Positions 23,930 through 36,545 are shown, numbered from the stretch's first letter. The stretch is 64,000 bases of DNA from Pseudeuparius sepicola (GCA_963920635.1 OY987298.1:116736035-116800034); one strand, 5' to 3'. The notes: generated by a model not told the origin, from the sequence alone. Numbers and translations are program-made.

Positions 23930-24835
23930 TCTACCACCGTGATTTGCTCACTTATTTGCACCTTACAAAAAAAAACGTACGAAACAAAAACGTGGCAATT
24001 TAGACGACTCTGAAGAGTAAATCAACATTCGTGGCCAACTTGTCGTGAAATTAAAAAAAAAACTGAAAAGGTTGAAGTTATTAATAGACCTGGCATATTT
24101 ATTGCACGATATACATGGTGAGTTTTTTTCGATGCCCACTATGGGGATCTCGGAAACTAGCAGAGCTAGAGCAAGGGTTAAATGGGGAAAGAATTGCAGT
24201 TTTGAATAATCAATCTAATGCCCCTTTTGGGTTTTTAAAAAAGTTCATGGCTCACTAGATATTTTGAAAAGAGTGTTTTTTTGCTATTTCATCAGATCTC
24301 TGTAGCTCCGTTGTTTCTGATTATACAGAAAAACTGTTGAGACAAAAATTGTAGATAATTTTGGGCTTAATAAGATAATCTGAAAATAAAAATTATGTTG
24401 TTTGCGATTTTTGAGATATGACATAAACTTGTGTTTTTTTAAATGTAAATCATAATTGGCTGTGGCCTTATCAAATTGGCTATTTTTTGAGCTTTCCAAA
24501 GATATAATACTCGGCATAGTTATTATAAAAAATAAAAGAGCTATGGCTAATTTTCTCATTCTTTATTAAATTTTCACATAGTCAGCCATGGAACATTTTC
24601 ATAATTAGGTTCTATTTTATAATTAGACATACTTCAAACTTTCTAATATTTTGTTTTTGGCTGGTAACAAAATGTAACAAAATATATATTTGTTAAGATT
24701 TTTTTATATTGCGCAATAAATTCGCTATTTCCTTGTCAGCGTTATCTAGCTATCCAAAATTGCCACGTTTCTATTCTATTTCTTACCTTTTTTGGGAGCC
24801 CAAAATAAGCAAAAAAATCGAGGTGGTAGTTTTAA
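23930..24835. repeat. Degraded fold-back element
   Basis: ACGTGGCAATTT at about 23992 is mirrored by AAAATTGCCACGT near 24758, and the surrounding 80 bp are inverted relatives (CTACCACCGTGATTT against its partner at 24810-24830). The interior shows no coding family. The two open frames nearby are unsupported. Confidence 0.5.
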
Positions 24836-24936
24836 AAACATCGTTGTAAATAAACACATAGAAACTGATACCATCATAATATGGTGGACAATTTTTTATT
24901 ACATAGTATAGTATAATATAGTTTATTCGGTTTGAC

Positions 24937-25022
24937 AATAATAATAATAATAATAATAATTCTCATCCCCACAATACTCCAAACTAGGAGTACCCCAGAA
25001 GCAACCACATGCTTGTGCGATG
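24937..25022 (-). repeat. (ATT)n-tailed dispersed repeat, copy 2
   Basis: An (AAT)8 run at 24937-24961 is followed by CTCATCCCCACAATACTCC, AAACTAGGAGTACCCCAGAA and GCAACCACATGCTTGTGCG. Read on the minus strand this is a body ending in an (ATT)n tail, as in a SINE or LINE 3' end. It is closely related to the copies at 47835 and 59438. The apparent protein with a poly-tyrosine end here is only the microsatellite translated. Confidence 0.65.
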
Positions 25023-25333
25023 CTAGTTTTTATTAATATTTTGGAAACAACAAAAGATAATGTACAACCTGCAATTCGGTAAAAGAAATAGGAGCCTGAA
25101 ATAATGCAATAAACCAGAGGGAAAGGTGGCCCCCTTTTCAAAAAAAAATATGCACCCCTATGGGAGAACTTCGTTAAGTCCTTTATATTCAGTTATACAT
25201 ACAAAAAGTTTCTTGCAAATTTGTCATAGAATGCTTATATTTTGTGTAAAGCAAGCCGCCAGTGAATTATTATGTATTCTTTACAATACGTATCTACGCA
25301 ACCCAAGCTCGAAGGCTTGAATTTCTCGGAAAT

Positions 25334-25395
25334 TTAATGACCGGGGCGGCGTAAAAAGATACTTTGCCGGTGTCTGAAAACATGTCAAGCTGACC
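25334..25395. repeat. Short dispersed repeat shared with 38979-39042
   Basis: AATTTAATGACCGGGGCGGC, GATACTTTGCCGG and CAAGCTGACC match, in the same order with substitutions, sequence at 38979-39042. No ends or coding are definable. Confidence 0.4.
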
Positions 25396-25942
25396 TTCGG
25401 AGAGCTAAGGCCCCTATCAAACCCGAAGCCGTGTAAATGTTGGCCCTTATCCGCAATAAAATACCAAAGTCAGGTGGATGGCGTAACCTTCGGTATTCAC
25501 TGGAATTCTGAAAGCACAATTCGCCACACTATTAAGACGATAGGTCAAAATATTGTGTGTTTTTCGGTGACTACCTAATATTTGGAAGAGAAGAAAGATT
25601 GCCACTTTGTTTCTACAGTGTGACCACTTAAAACCGGAGCACCCCGTAAAATTTGTAATTGTCATCAGATTCGGATCGTATATTTTTAAATGATAGGGCA
25701 TTAAAAACTCTACTTTAGGGCAAAACGGCACAATTTAAAAAACCAAGGCCTACTACGACAAATTTTTGTGCCAAAATTAGAGAATCATATTAGCTATTTT
25801 TTTTTAATTTCTGAAACGGGTTTGTACTAAATTGGAACTTGGCATCACGGTCAATAAGATATAATGAAATTCATCCTTTTGATCGTTTCGTTTCTAAAAA
25901 CTGACAATTAAAAAATATAGTGCTTTACGACAAACTATTTCA

Positions 25943-26292
25943 GCCATAATAAATATCTTTAACCCTAACATAGAGTAAGCAAGATTAAGAAGAATCGTTT
26001 CCTGATAGGGCTTAAAATTCTCTACGCGTTGGTTTAATCAGCGCTTGGGAACACATTAAAAATATTTTTAGAAGTGTATTAAAACCCCTTATTAACGGCG
26101 CTTTTCTAGCTAGTAAGTTCGCCCTTCAAGGCTGGTGCGCAGTTGCCAGTTGCACAACATATCGTTAATTTTGATTGCGAAAAGAATGTAAACATCCCAC
26201 ATCTTAACTAGTTTAAGCCTCATCGGAAAAAGTTTCTTCTTAATTTCGCTTAATCTACGTTAGAATTAAAGACATTTATTATGGCTGAAGAA
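25943..26292. repeat. Fold-back with ~68-bp arms
   Basis: TTCAGCCATAATAAATATCT at 25943 is mirrored by ACATTTATTATGGCTGAA ending near 26292; the inverted similarity runs for about 68 bp with few mismatches. Sequence resembling element ends (ACCGGAATACCCTGTATTAT) follows at about 26377. Confidence 0.6.
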
Positions 26293-26540
26293 TTTTTTTG
26301 GGAATGAAAATAATTTGTTAGTATAGTATTTTAAAGTCATTTTATTAACTTGACGTTAGTTTTAGTATGATATTTGCAACCGGAATACCCTGTATTATAT
26401 GGTATTCAACAATATACACATTGTTACAAAGTTTGGAGGAACTATTCTTTTTTCTCAGGTGCAAAGCAAGATAAATACTGTAGGTCAATCACAATAAACA
26501 GGGATCCTTTTTGTGGTATAGACGAAGCAGTTGCCTATTA

Positions 26541-27034
26541 ATATTGTAACGAAAAATGCATCTAAAGTTGTTAATGAACATGCTTGCACTGTTTTCTAAC
26601 CTATTCAAAGATTTGGCACATAAATTTTAGGTTTCGTTATATTACTTACAGTTTTGTAATTTTTAAGATTAGTTTGGAGGCATATTCCGTTACAGATTTG
26701 TTGGTCTAAGGCCCCAGGGCCCCACTTTCTTTAGTTTTTCATTGTTTTCCCTGTAGAACTTCTAGAAATTTGCTAGAACTTTAGGATTTGTAGATCTATC
26801 TTTGGCCAGGAATATTCTATAAGAGTACCTAGTCTCCATTCTTCCATTTGAGTACCTATATAAGCCCTGAGAATTGGGCCTGGAAGTAAGTAAAAAGTTA
26901 GAACGTGATTTTTGTGCGAAATTCTTGGTCAGTGACAGTGCCTGACAAGTGTATTTGTGAAAGCTACAATAAAGGTGGTAACCAAGGAAACGCGTTTGGA
27001 CTGCTATGGTTATGGTTGAAATCCGGTACAATAT
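26541..27034 (+). mobile_element. Solo Gypsy LTR with 4-bp target duplication
   Basis: The LTR is 26545-27030 (486 bp). It begins TGTAACGAAAAATGC and ends ATCCGGTACA, flanked by ATAT on both sides. It is a diverged copy of the LTRs of the element at 48421-54443 in the opposite orientation, with long stretches matching in order, including the promoter region. A TATA-like box is at 26857-26864 and AATAAA is at 26969-26974. No internal region is present, so it formed by LTR-LTR recombination. Its last 95 bp are part of the 2,284-bp tandem unit. Confidence 0.85.
26857..26864 (+). promoter_or_regulatory. TATA-like box in the solo LTR
   Basis: TATATAAG lies in the same LTR position as in both LTRs of the Gypsy element and is followed by the conserved GCCCTGAGAATTGGGCCTG. 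This marks the likely U3 promoter and the approximate U3/R boundary downstream. Confidence 0.6.
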
Positions 27035-27394
27035 GAAAGGGCACCCCACACCTGATACCAGTACATTTGGTTCTTTAAAATATAGGGTATCGAATTCAAT
27101 CCGTTTCATTTTGAAAGCGAACAATTTTTGATACCTTCGTAGAGCATTTTTTCTCAATTAACGGGTGTTTTGGGGCACATTTTGTCGATTTCAACGCAAA
27201 TTGTTGATTTTGCCGTTATGAAACAAGAGTAAGTTTTATTTCAGAATTAATTTAATTAAATTCTGCTGGTAAAGCTACCTAAGGTGTTAATGTAATCAAT
27301 AAATTTAAAGCTCTTTTTTTCCAACCTGGTTTTAAATAACAAGAAAACGTGTCATCTTGGTTTTAACCATGTATTAATTTGAAACGTAAAAGAA
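26936..27394. repeat. Truncated first unit of the tandem array
   Basis: Starts with the same LTR-tail sequence (CAGTGCCTGACAAG) and ends with the same TAAAAGAA as the full units. It jumps from ...CAGTACATT directly to GGTTCTTTAAAATATAGG, lacking about 1,825 bp. The full units read CATTTTCAGC on one side of the gap and ACCATTGGTTC on the other, so a CATT microhomology lies at the deletion joint. Confidence 0.8.
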
Positions 27395-29678
27395 CAGTGC
27401 CTGACAAGTGTATTTGTGAAAGCTACAATAAAGGTGGTAACCAAGGAAACGCGTTTGGACTGCTATGGTTATGGTTGAAATCCGGTACAATATGAAAGGG
27501 CACCCCACACCTGATACCAGTACATTTTCAGCAAGTCTATTATAACACAGCTTTTAATTTCAAAGAATATATTTGCAAAGCATCCACTTGCAAAGGATCC
27601 ACTAAGCCCCAGAATTTGCAAAGATTAAATGTCAGTAATGTGTGTCCCAACTCGAAGTTTGTTGGGATATACAGTGTGTCCCACTTAAGGACTGACCACC
27701 CCTGTAAAATTTTTATTTATAGCTCGATTTTCATAAACTTTTTTTTGTTGGATAGAGCTTCAAAAATGGCATCAAACGTTAAAGCCATGGCCCACTGAGA
27801 CGGTGTTTTAGTGCTGAAATTTCGAGAAGTACTATTAGGGATCTTTTTAGAGGAAAAGTAATGCCAAACTCTTATTCAGCATTGTTCGAAACCCAAACGT
27901 ACCAATTTGCATTGCCGTAGCTCTACAGGGAGTTTCAAAATTTTTATTGCCACACTTAAGGGCTGACCACCCCCGTAAAATTTTTATATATAGCTCGATT
28001 TTCATAAACTTTTTTTGTTGGATAGAGTTCCATAAATGACATCAAACACATAATTCAGGTGCCTCGTGCGTTAAATTCATGGCCCACTGAGACAGTGTTT
28101 TAGTGATGAAATTTCGAGAAGTCCTATTAGGGGTTTTTTAGAGGAAAATTAATGCCGGTTTCTTGTTCAGCGTTGTTGGAAACCCAAACGTACCAATTTG
28201 CATTACCATAGCTCTACAGGGTGTTCCAAAAAAATTAATAGGAAAATTAAGGCCGGATTATTCTTATGCAGTGAGAGGTTCCAAACAAAAACGTACTAAT
28301 TTGTAATTAATTTTCTTAATTTCTGGTAAGTTGGTCACTAAAATATTCATGACAAACTCATATTCTTTCAAAAATTTCGAAATTTCGTCTCAGTAGGCCA
28401 TGAATGTAACGCACGAAGCACCTGAATTATGAATTTAATGCCATTATTGAAGCTCTAACAACAAAAAAAAAAGTTTATGAAATCGTGCTAAAAATAGAGT
28501 GAATATGATATGCCCATATTGAACAAGAACGAGGAATGAGAACGTCGCAGTGAGCGGAGTGCCCAATGGTTCGAGAGCGATATGGGTATTCCGCTGGGGT
28601 TATAATTACAATGTATTTTTTCTACGCAATTGCTGTTAAATGAATATCTGGATAAACGGTGAAGATAATTTGACAGGTCACATTGGCATCGTGGAATAAG
28701 ATTAATTCTAGAGTAGCTTGATATTCAACACGCTCCAGAGAAATTTTAAGTGATTGGTTGATTTTGGTTTTATATCCTACCTATAGGATAAAAAGTATGA
28801 AACTATATTCGTTCTGTTAACTGGATTTGACTACTTACCCATTCTGTAGACTGTAAAGAGAACGACAAATATCTATGCAGATGTAGAAAAAATATATTTT
28901 AAAACGAAAACTTCAGTCATACCCGCCTTTAAGACATAATAATGCGCATAACTTATAGGTAAGGTCAAGGGTTGAAACTGAAAAAGGAACTAAAACTTTT
29001 ATTTTTTAGTTTGTAGTTATTTTGTAGTTAACGTTACTGGACAAAGGAAACGAATCCAAGCAGGTTAATATCACTATTTGTTTCATATGATGTATATCAT
29101 TAGTCAAAAACTAAAACTGAAAGGCTCGATACTTATGTACGAGAACAAGGACCTACAAGAACATAATCATTTGGAAACTTTCTGTCCATCAAAACAAATT
29201 GTATGTTATTACAAAACCTACCCATTCGGATTTTGATGAAACTTGCAAGACAAAATCGACAAAAACCGTTTGCGTTCTAATCTTTCAAAACTATTACACA
29301 TTCAAAGTGTAGAAAAAATGCCAAATAAGCACTGTACAAAAAAATACCATTGGTTCTTTAAAATATAGGGTATCGAATTCAATCCGTTTCATTTTGAAAG
29401 CGAACAATTTTTGATACCTTCGTAGAGCATTTTTTCTCAATTAACGGGTGTTTTGGGGCACATTTTGTCGATTTCAACGCAAATTGTTGATTTTGCCGTT
29501 ATGAAACAAGAGTAAGTTTTATTTCAGAATTAATTTAATTAAATTCTGCTGGTAAAGCTACCTAAGGTGTTAATGTAATCAATAAATTTAAAGCTCTTTT
29601 TTTTCCAACCTGGTTTTAAATAACAAGAAAACGTGTCATCTTGGTTTTAACCATGTATTAATTTGAAACGTAAAAGAA
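27395..29678. repeat. 2,284-bp tandem unit 1
   Basis: The unit starts with the 95-bp tail of the solo LTR, then an old MITE-type region opening with ATATACAGTGTGTCCC (27667), two diverged direct copies of about 273 bp (from 27681 and 27954) and an inverted third copy (to about 28500), then unique AT-rich sequence and a terminal block shared with the truncated unit. The 60-codon frame at 27616-27798 recurs in every unit only because the unit is repeated; it shows no family resemblance. Compared with the next two units I noticed a single-base run-length difference and one substitution. Confidence 0.9.
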
Positions 29679-31962
29679 CAGTGCCTGACAAGTGTATTTG
29701 TGAAAGCTACAATAAAGGTGGTAACCAAGGAAACGCGTTCGGACTGCTATGGTTATGGTTGAAATCCGGTACAATATGAAAGGGCACCCCACACCTGATA
29801 CCAGTACATTTTCAGCAAGTCTATTATAACACAGCTTTTAATTTCAAAGAATATATTTGCAAAGCATCCACTTGCAAAGGATCCACTAAGCCCCAGAATT
29901 TGCAAAGATTAAATGTCAGTAATGTGTGTCCCAACTCGAAGTTTGTTGGGATATACAGTGTGTCCCACTTAAGGACTGACCACCCCTGTAAAATTTTTAT
30001 TTATAGCTCGATTTTCATAAACTTTTTTTTGTTGGATAGAGCTTCAAAAATGGCATCAAACGTTAAAGCCATGGCCCACTGAGACGGTGTTTTAGTGCTG
30101 AAATTTCGAGAAGTACTATTAGGGATCTTTTTAGAGGAAAAGTAATGCCAAACTCTTATTCAGCATTGTTCGAAACCCAAACGTACCAATTTGCATTGCC
30201 GTAGCTCTACAGGGAGTTTCAAAATTTTTATTGCCACACTTAAGGGCTGACCACCCCCGTAAAATTTTTATATATAGCTCGATTTTCATAAACTTTTTTT
30301 GTTGGATAGAGTTCCATAAATGACATCAAACACATAATTCAGGTGCCTCGTGCGTTAAATTCATGGCCCACTGAGACAGTGTTTTAGTGATGAAATTTCG
30401 AGAAGTCCTATTAGGGGTTTTTTAGAGGAAAATTAATGCCGGTTTCTTGTTCAGCGTTGTTGGAAACCCAAACGTACCAATTTGCATTACCATAGCTCTA
30501 CAGGGTGTTCCAAAAAAATTAATAGGAAAATTAAGGCCGGATTATTCTTATGCAGTGAGAGGTTCCAAACAAAAACGTACTAATTTGTAATTAATTTTCT
30601 TAATTTCTGGTAAGTTGGTCACTAAAATATTCATGACAAACTCATATTCTTTCAAAAATTTCGAAATTTCGTCTCAGTAGGCCATGAATGTAACGCACGA
30701 AGCACCTGAATTATGAATTTAATGCCATTATTGAAGCTCTAACAACAAAAAAAAAAGTTTATGAAATCGTGCTAAAAATAGAGTGAATATGATATGCCCA
30801 TATTGAACAAGAACGAGGAATGAGAACGTCGCAGTGAGCGGAGTGCCCAATGGTTCGAGAGCGATATGGGTATTCCGCTGGGGTTATAATTACAATGTAT
30901 TTTTTCTACGCAATTGCTGTTAAATGAATATCTGGATAAACGGTGAAGATAATTTGACAGGTCACATTGGCATCGTGGAATAAGATTAATTCTAGAGTAG
31001 CTTGATATTCAACACGCTCCAGAGAAATTTTAAGTGATTGGTTGATTTTGGTTTTATATCCTACCTATAGGATAAAAAGTATGAAACTATATTCGTTCTG
31101 TTAACTGGATTTGACTACTTACCCATTCTGTAGACTGTAAAGAGAACGACAAATATCTATGCAGATGTAGAAAAAATATATTTTAAAACGAAAACTTCAG
31201 TCATACCCGCCTTTAAGACATAATAATGCGCATAACTTATAGGTAAGGTCAAGGGTTGAAACTGAAAAAGGAACTAAAACTTTTATTTTTTAGTTTGTAG
31301 TTATTTTGTAGTTAACGTTACTGGACAAAGGAAACGAATCCAAGCAGGTTAATATCACTATTTGTTTCATATGATGTATATCATTAGTCAAAAACTAAAA
31401 CTGAAAGGCTCGATACTTATGTACGAGAACAAGGACCTACAAGAACATAATCATTTGGAAACTTTCTGTCCATCAAAACAAATTGTATGTTATTACAAAA
31501 CCTACCCATTCGGATTTTGATGAAACTTGCAAGACAAAATCGACAAAAACCGTTTGCGTTCTAATCTTTCAAAACTATTACACATTCAAAGTGTAGAAAA
31601 AATGCCAAATAAGCACTGTACAAAAAAATACCATTGGTTCTTTAAAATATAGGGTATCGAATTCAATCCGTTTCATTTTGAAAGCGAACAATTTTTGATA
31701 CCTTCGTAGAGCATTTTTTCTCAATTAACGGGTGTTTTGGGGCACATTTTGTCGATTTCAACGCAAATTGTTGATTTTGCCGTTATGAAACAAGAGTAAG
31801 TTTTATTTCAGAATTAATTTAATTAAATTCTGCTGGTAAAGCTACCTAAGGTGTTAATGTAATCAATAAATTTAAAGCTCTTTTTTTTCCAACCTGGTTT
31901 TAAATAACAAGAAAACGTGTCATCTTGGTTTTAACCATGTATTAATTTGAAACGTAAAAGAA
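29679..31962. repeat. 2,284-bp tandem unit 2
   Basis: Same content as the preceding unit. The only clear difference noticed by eye is a C in place of T at 29740 in the LTR tail. The join to the next unit is again TAAAAGAA followed by CAGTGCCTGAC. Confidence 0.9.
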
Positions 31963-34246
31963 CAGTGCCTGACAAGTGTATTTGTGAAAGCTACAATAAA
32001 GGTGGTAACCAAGGAAACGCGTTTGGACTGCTATGGTTATGGTTGAAATCCGGTACAATATGAAAGGGCACCCCACACCTGATACCAGTACATTTTCAGC
32101 AAGTCTATTATAACACAGCTTTTAATTTCAAAGAATATATTTGCAAAGCATCCACTTGCAAAGGATCCACTAAGCCCCAGAATTTGCAAAGATTAAATGT
32201 CAGTAATGTGTGTCCCAACTCGAAGTTTGTTGGGATATACAGTGTGTCCCACTTAAGGACTGACCACCCCTGTAAAATTTTTATTTATAGCTCGATTTTC
32301 ATAAACTTTTTTTTGTTGGATAGAGCTTCAAAAATGGCATCAAACGTTAAAGCCATGGCCCACTGAGACGGTGTTTTAGTGCTGAAATTTCGAGAAGTAC
32401 TATTAGGGATCTTTTTAGAGGAAAAGTAATGCCAAACTCTTATTCAGCATTGTTCGAAACCCAAACGTACCAATTTGCATTGCCGTAGCTCTACAGGGAG
32501 TTTCAAAATTTTTATTGCCACACTTAAGGGCTGACCACCCCCGTAAAATTTTTATATATAGCTCGATTTTCATAAACTTTTTTTGTTGGATAGAGTTCCA
32601 TAAATGACATCAAACACATAATTCAGGTGCCTCGTGCGTTAAATTCATGGCCCACTGAGACAGTGTTTTAGTGATGAAATTTCGAGAAGTCCTATTAGGG
32701 GTTTTTTAGAGGAAAATTAATGCCGGTTTCTTGTTCAGCGTTGTTGGAAACCCAAACGTACCAATTTGCATTACCATAGCTCTACAGGGTGTTCCAAAAA
32801 AATTAATAGGAAAATTAAGGCCGGATTATTCTTATGCAGTGAGAGGTTCCAAACAAAAACGTACTAATTTGTAATTAATTTTCTTAATTTCTGGTAAGTT
32901 GGTCACTAAAATATTCATGACAAACTCATATTCTTTCAAAAATTTCGAAATTTCGTCTCAGTAGGCCATGAATGTAACGCACGAAGCACCTGAATTATGA
33001 ATTTAATGCCATTATTGAAGCTCTAACAACAAAAAAAAAAGTTTATGAAATCGTGCTAAAAATAGAGTGAATATGATATGCCCATATTGAACAAGAACGA
33101 GGAATGAGAACGTCGCAGTGAGCGGAGTGCCCAATGGTTCGAGAGCGATATGGGTATTCCGCTGGGGTTATAATTACAATGTATTTTTTCTACGCAATTG
33201 CTGTTAAATGAATATCTGGATAAACGGTGAAGATAATTTGACAGGTCACATTGGCATCGTGGAATAAGATTAATTCTAGAGTAGCTTGATATTCAACACG
33301 CTCCAGAGAAATTTTAAGTGATTGGTTGATTTTGGTTTTATATCCTACCTATAGGATAAAAAGTATGAAACTATATTCGTTCTGTTAACTGGATTTGACT
33401 ACTTACCCATTCTGTAGACTGTAAAGAGAACGACAAATATCTATGCAGATGTAGAAAAAATATATTTTAAAACGAAAACTTCAGTCATACCCGCCTTTAA
33501 GACATAATAATGCGCATAACTTATAGGTAAGGTCAAGGGTTGAAACTGAAAAAGGAACTAAAACTTTTATTTTTTAGTTTGTAGTTATTTTGTAGTTAAC
33601 GTTACTGGACAAAGGAAACGAATCCAAGCAGGTTAATATCACTATTTGTTTCATATGATGTATATCATTAGTCAAAAACTAAAACTGAAAGGCTCGATAC
33701 TTATGTACGAGAACAAGGACCTACAAGAACATAATCATTTGGAAACTTTCTGTCCATCAAAACAAATTGTATGTTATTACAAAACCTACCCATTCGGATT
33801 TTGATGAAACTTGCAAGACAAAATCGACAAAAACCGTTTGCGTTCTAATCTTTCAAAACTATTACACATTCAAAGTGTAGAAAAAATGCCAAATAAGCAC
33901 TGTACAAAAAAATACCATTGGTTCTTTAAAATATAGGGTATCGAATTCAATCCGTTTCATTTTGAAAGCGAACAATTTTTGATACCTTCGTAGAGCATTT
34001 TTTCTCAATTAACGGGTGTTTTGGGGCACATTTTGTCGATTTCAACGCAAATTGTTGATTTTGCCGTTATGAAACAAGAGTAAGTTTTATTTCAGAATTA
34101 ATTTAATTAAATTCTGCTGGTAAAGCTACCTAAGGTGTTAATGTAATCAATAAATTTAAAGCTCTTTTTTTTCCAACCTGGTTTTAAATAACAAGAAAAC
34201 GTGTCATCTTGGTTTTAACCATGTATTAATTTGAAACGTAAAAGAA
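31963..34246. repeat. 2,284-bp tandem unit 3
   Basis: Same content as the preceding units. After its terminal TAAAAGAA the sequence continues as ATATTTTGTGTAG, which is the unique right flank of the original locus. The array therefore consists of one truncated and three full units. Confidence 0.9.
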
Positions 34247-34615
34247 ATATTTTGTGTAGAATTGGTGCAATCTCAGTTACCGAGCGAAGGAAGCTCTGGA
34301 CTCTTAAGAATGACACACTAAAAATTCGCATTTTTCCAGATCTCCAGGACTTCCAGTATTTAAAATTATATTTCGTAAGTAAAGTTGCAGTAATTATGAA
34401 TTTATTACAACTTTCTGCTAGTTGCTTATTTGAATCTTCTGGTGGCGTAAATCAATTATATCAGAAATAAATCATAAACTCAGAATTCTGTAATGTCTGA
34501 AATCCCTTACCCGTCTTGCGAATGTGCATTTTGAGTGTAACGCGATATCTATATGGCTAAAGATATACATTGTACGAAAAAATCAAAAATCGTCGAGACC
34601 CTTCAATTATTGTTT
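34247..34615. other. Right flank of the array; no recognisable gene
   Basis: A 79-codon frame runs from the last unit into this flank; it has no family resemblance and its start lies in repeat sequence. Confidence 0.4.
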
Positions 34616-34617
34616 TG

Positions 34618-35400
34618 GAGGTGGAACTTTTTGATGGACAGGACATGTTGAAAAATTCACCCCTGTAACCCCCTTTACCCCTGATTTAAAATGTCAAATG
34701 GGAGTACCTCTTTTATGATACATCATTTTAAAGCTGATGTTATTGCGAATACAACTCATTTTTATTTTTGAAATCCGCTGATGTTTGAAAAAGTTATGGG
34801 TAAAAACCGTTTTTTCATATAGTTTAAAATAAATTACTTTGTACCCTAGATTTTCAACAGCATTGATCTGGGGAAATAATACACATGTGTGGCTACTTAT
34901 TTTATTAAATTTTCAAAATGCGCTCCATTAGTAGTGTAAACCATTATTATGTATAAAATAATTTTAATTGACAAAGGTCCAGCCGACTACTAAACTGATA
35001 GCAATAGCGAGTAACGATGATATTATAAAAGAAAGTACACAAGTGTCTAAAATATACCTGCCCAAACAAAAATAATAAACCAATATTATTTCTTATCTTC
35101 ATTTTTCAGTGATTTTTCCAGGTTTCTAGAAAACTCAGTTCAAGAGAATATGTGGATGGTTGCCTACCCAAATTAAATTTTTAAGGATTTCTAATTAATT
35201 TATTTTAAACTATGAAAAAATCGTTTTTACCCATAACTTCTTCAAACATCAGCGGATTTCAAAAAATAAAAATGAGTTGTATTTGCAATGCCCTCAGCTT
35301 TAAAATGGTGTATCACAAAGGGGGTATAGGTATTCCCATTTGACAATTTTAAGTTATTGGTGGAGGGGGTTACAGAGGTGAATTTGTCAACATGATCGAC
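34618..35400. repeat. Fold-back with ~210-bp arms
   Basis: The left arm (about 34618-34850) and the right arm (about 35190-35400) are inverted relatives with blocks such as TTATGGGTAAAAACCG and CGTTTTTACCCATAA, and CATCAGCGGATTTC in the right arm with its partner in the left. The loop is about 340 bp of unrelated AT-rich sequence. Confidence 0.65.
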
Positions 35401-35439
35401 CGTCAAAGAGGTTCAACAGTTGCAACACAAGATAAATAC

Positions 35440-35795
35440 TTAATGACGTATTTTTTAGACCAAAGTAAAACTTTTTTTCCTATAAAGATGTGTCCTAAAA
35501 TGAACCCTCTCCGGCCTAAAAAATTGACCCTCCCTATTCCCCCCAAAAATTTACGTCATTTCTGGCACAAAGAAATAATAAAACGCACCAAAAAATAACT
35601 GCATGCAAATTTTAAAGAAATTCGATGCACAACTATAGCCGTAGTTCAAAATAATCGATTTTTTTCGTGAAATTTTGGAGAGCTATAGGTCGGAGGGGGT
35701 GCATTTTAGGATATATGTTTAAAAAAGTCTTATTTTGGTCTCAAAAATACGTCATTATAATGTGTGCACGGAGTTTTGAATCACCCTGTATATTA
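35440..35795. repeat. Fold-back ending in TGAATCACCCTGTATA
   Basis: AATGACGTATTTTTTAGACC near 35442 is mirrored by GGTCTCAAAAATACGTCATT near 35735-35754; the arms are about 85 bp. The right side continues to TGAATCACCCTGTATA, the same end sequence as the element at 17800-20135. The left end is missing. Confidence 0.55.
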
Positions 35796-36050
35796 AATTG
35801 AAACGGCACCCCAAACCTGATACCAGTAATATGTCCGTAAACTAACATAGATTAATTCCAAACTATGTATTTTTCGACGATGGTAAAGCACCCTATCCTT
35901 TAAGACTCAGAAATTAAATAACTGTCAATCTAAATCCCAACTCGAAGTCTGTTGGATTTGTTGAAAATATATTTTCAAACGAAAACTTGATGCATACTTT
36001 TAAAACATGAAGCACAGAACGTTTAAGATGTACAGGTCGATTCAAACTGG
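35796..36050. repeat. Diverged relict of the 2,284-bp unit, lacking its MITE
   Basis: GGCACCCCAAACCTGATACC, then CCCAACTCGAAGTCTGTTGG, then AAATATATTTTCAAACGAAA appear in the same order as in the tandem units. In the units the second and third blocks are separated by more than 1.2 kb that begins with the MITE end TATACAGTGTGTCCC. Here they are nearly adjacent. This looks like an old copy from before that insertion, or one that lost it. Confidence 0.5.
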
Positions 36051-36163
36051 CCCCGAGTCTACTTAGGGAACACGAAAACTGAAAATAAAAATTCGAACAG
36101 GGGTTCTTAAATGGGATGTCCAATTATTATGACCGAAAATGTCCTTTTTTGATAATTGAATCA

Positions 36164-36545
36164 ATTCCCACGATTGCATGGCCCCGCCTTAGACAGGGCG
36201 TTCGCATTAAAAATACAAAATTCGAAAAAAATCGATTTTTCTCTTGGTGTTTTTTTTACAATTTTATGCCTATTAAAAAACATAAACAATATTAAATTTC
36301 AGAAAGTATTTTCAATAAAGAGCACCCTGGATACGTGGATACCAATCAATTTATAAATTTTTTCAAATAAAAAAAGGATGCTTTTTATTGAAAATACTTT
36401 CTAAAATTTAATATTGTTTATGTTTTTTAATAGGCATAAGTTAAAAATTTAGAAAACATGTAAAAAAACACCAAGAGAAAAATCGATTTTTTTCGAATTT
36501 TGTATTTTTAATGCGAACGCAGGGCCATGAAATCCTGGGAGTTAA
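36164..36545. repeat. Fold-back with ~165-bp arms
   Basis: GGGCGTTCGCATTAAAAATA near 36197 is mirrored by TATTTTTAATGCGAACGC near 36505, and the arms continue through CGATTTTTCTCTTGGTG and its partner. The outermost blocks ATTGCATGGCC and GGCCATGAAAT are also inverted. The loop near 36340-36370 is short. Confidence 0.7.

Noticed and set aside
24923..25141. 72-codon ORF ending in poly-Tyr
   Set aside because: The end is the (AAT)n microsatellite translated.
27616..27798. A 60-codon ORF present three times (27616, 29900, 32184)
   Set aside because: It is repeated only because the 2,284-bp unit is repeated, lies in MITE-derived sequence and shows no family resemblance.
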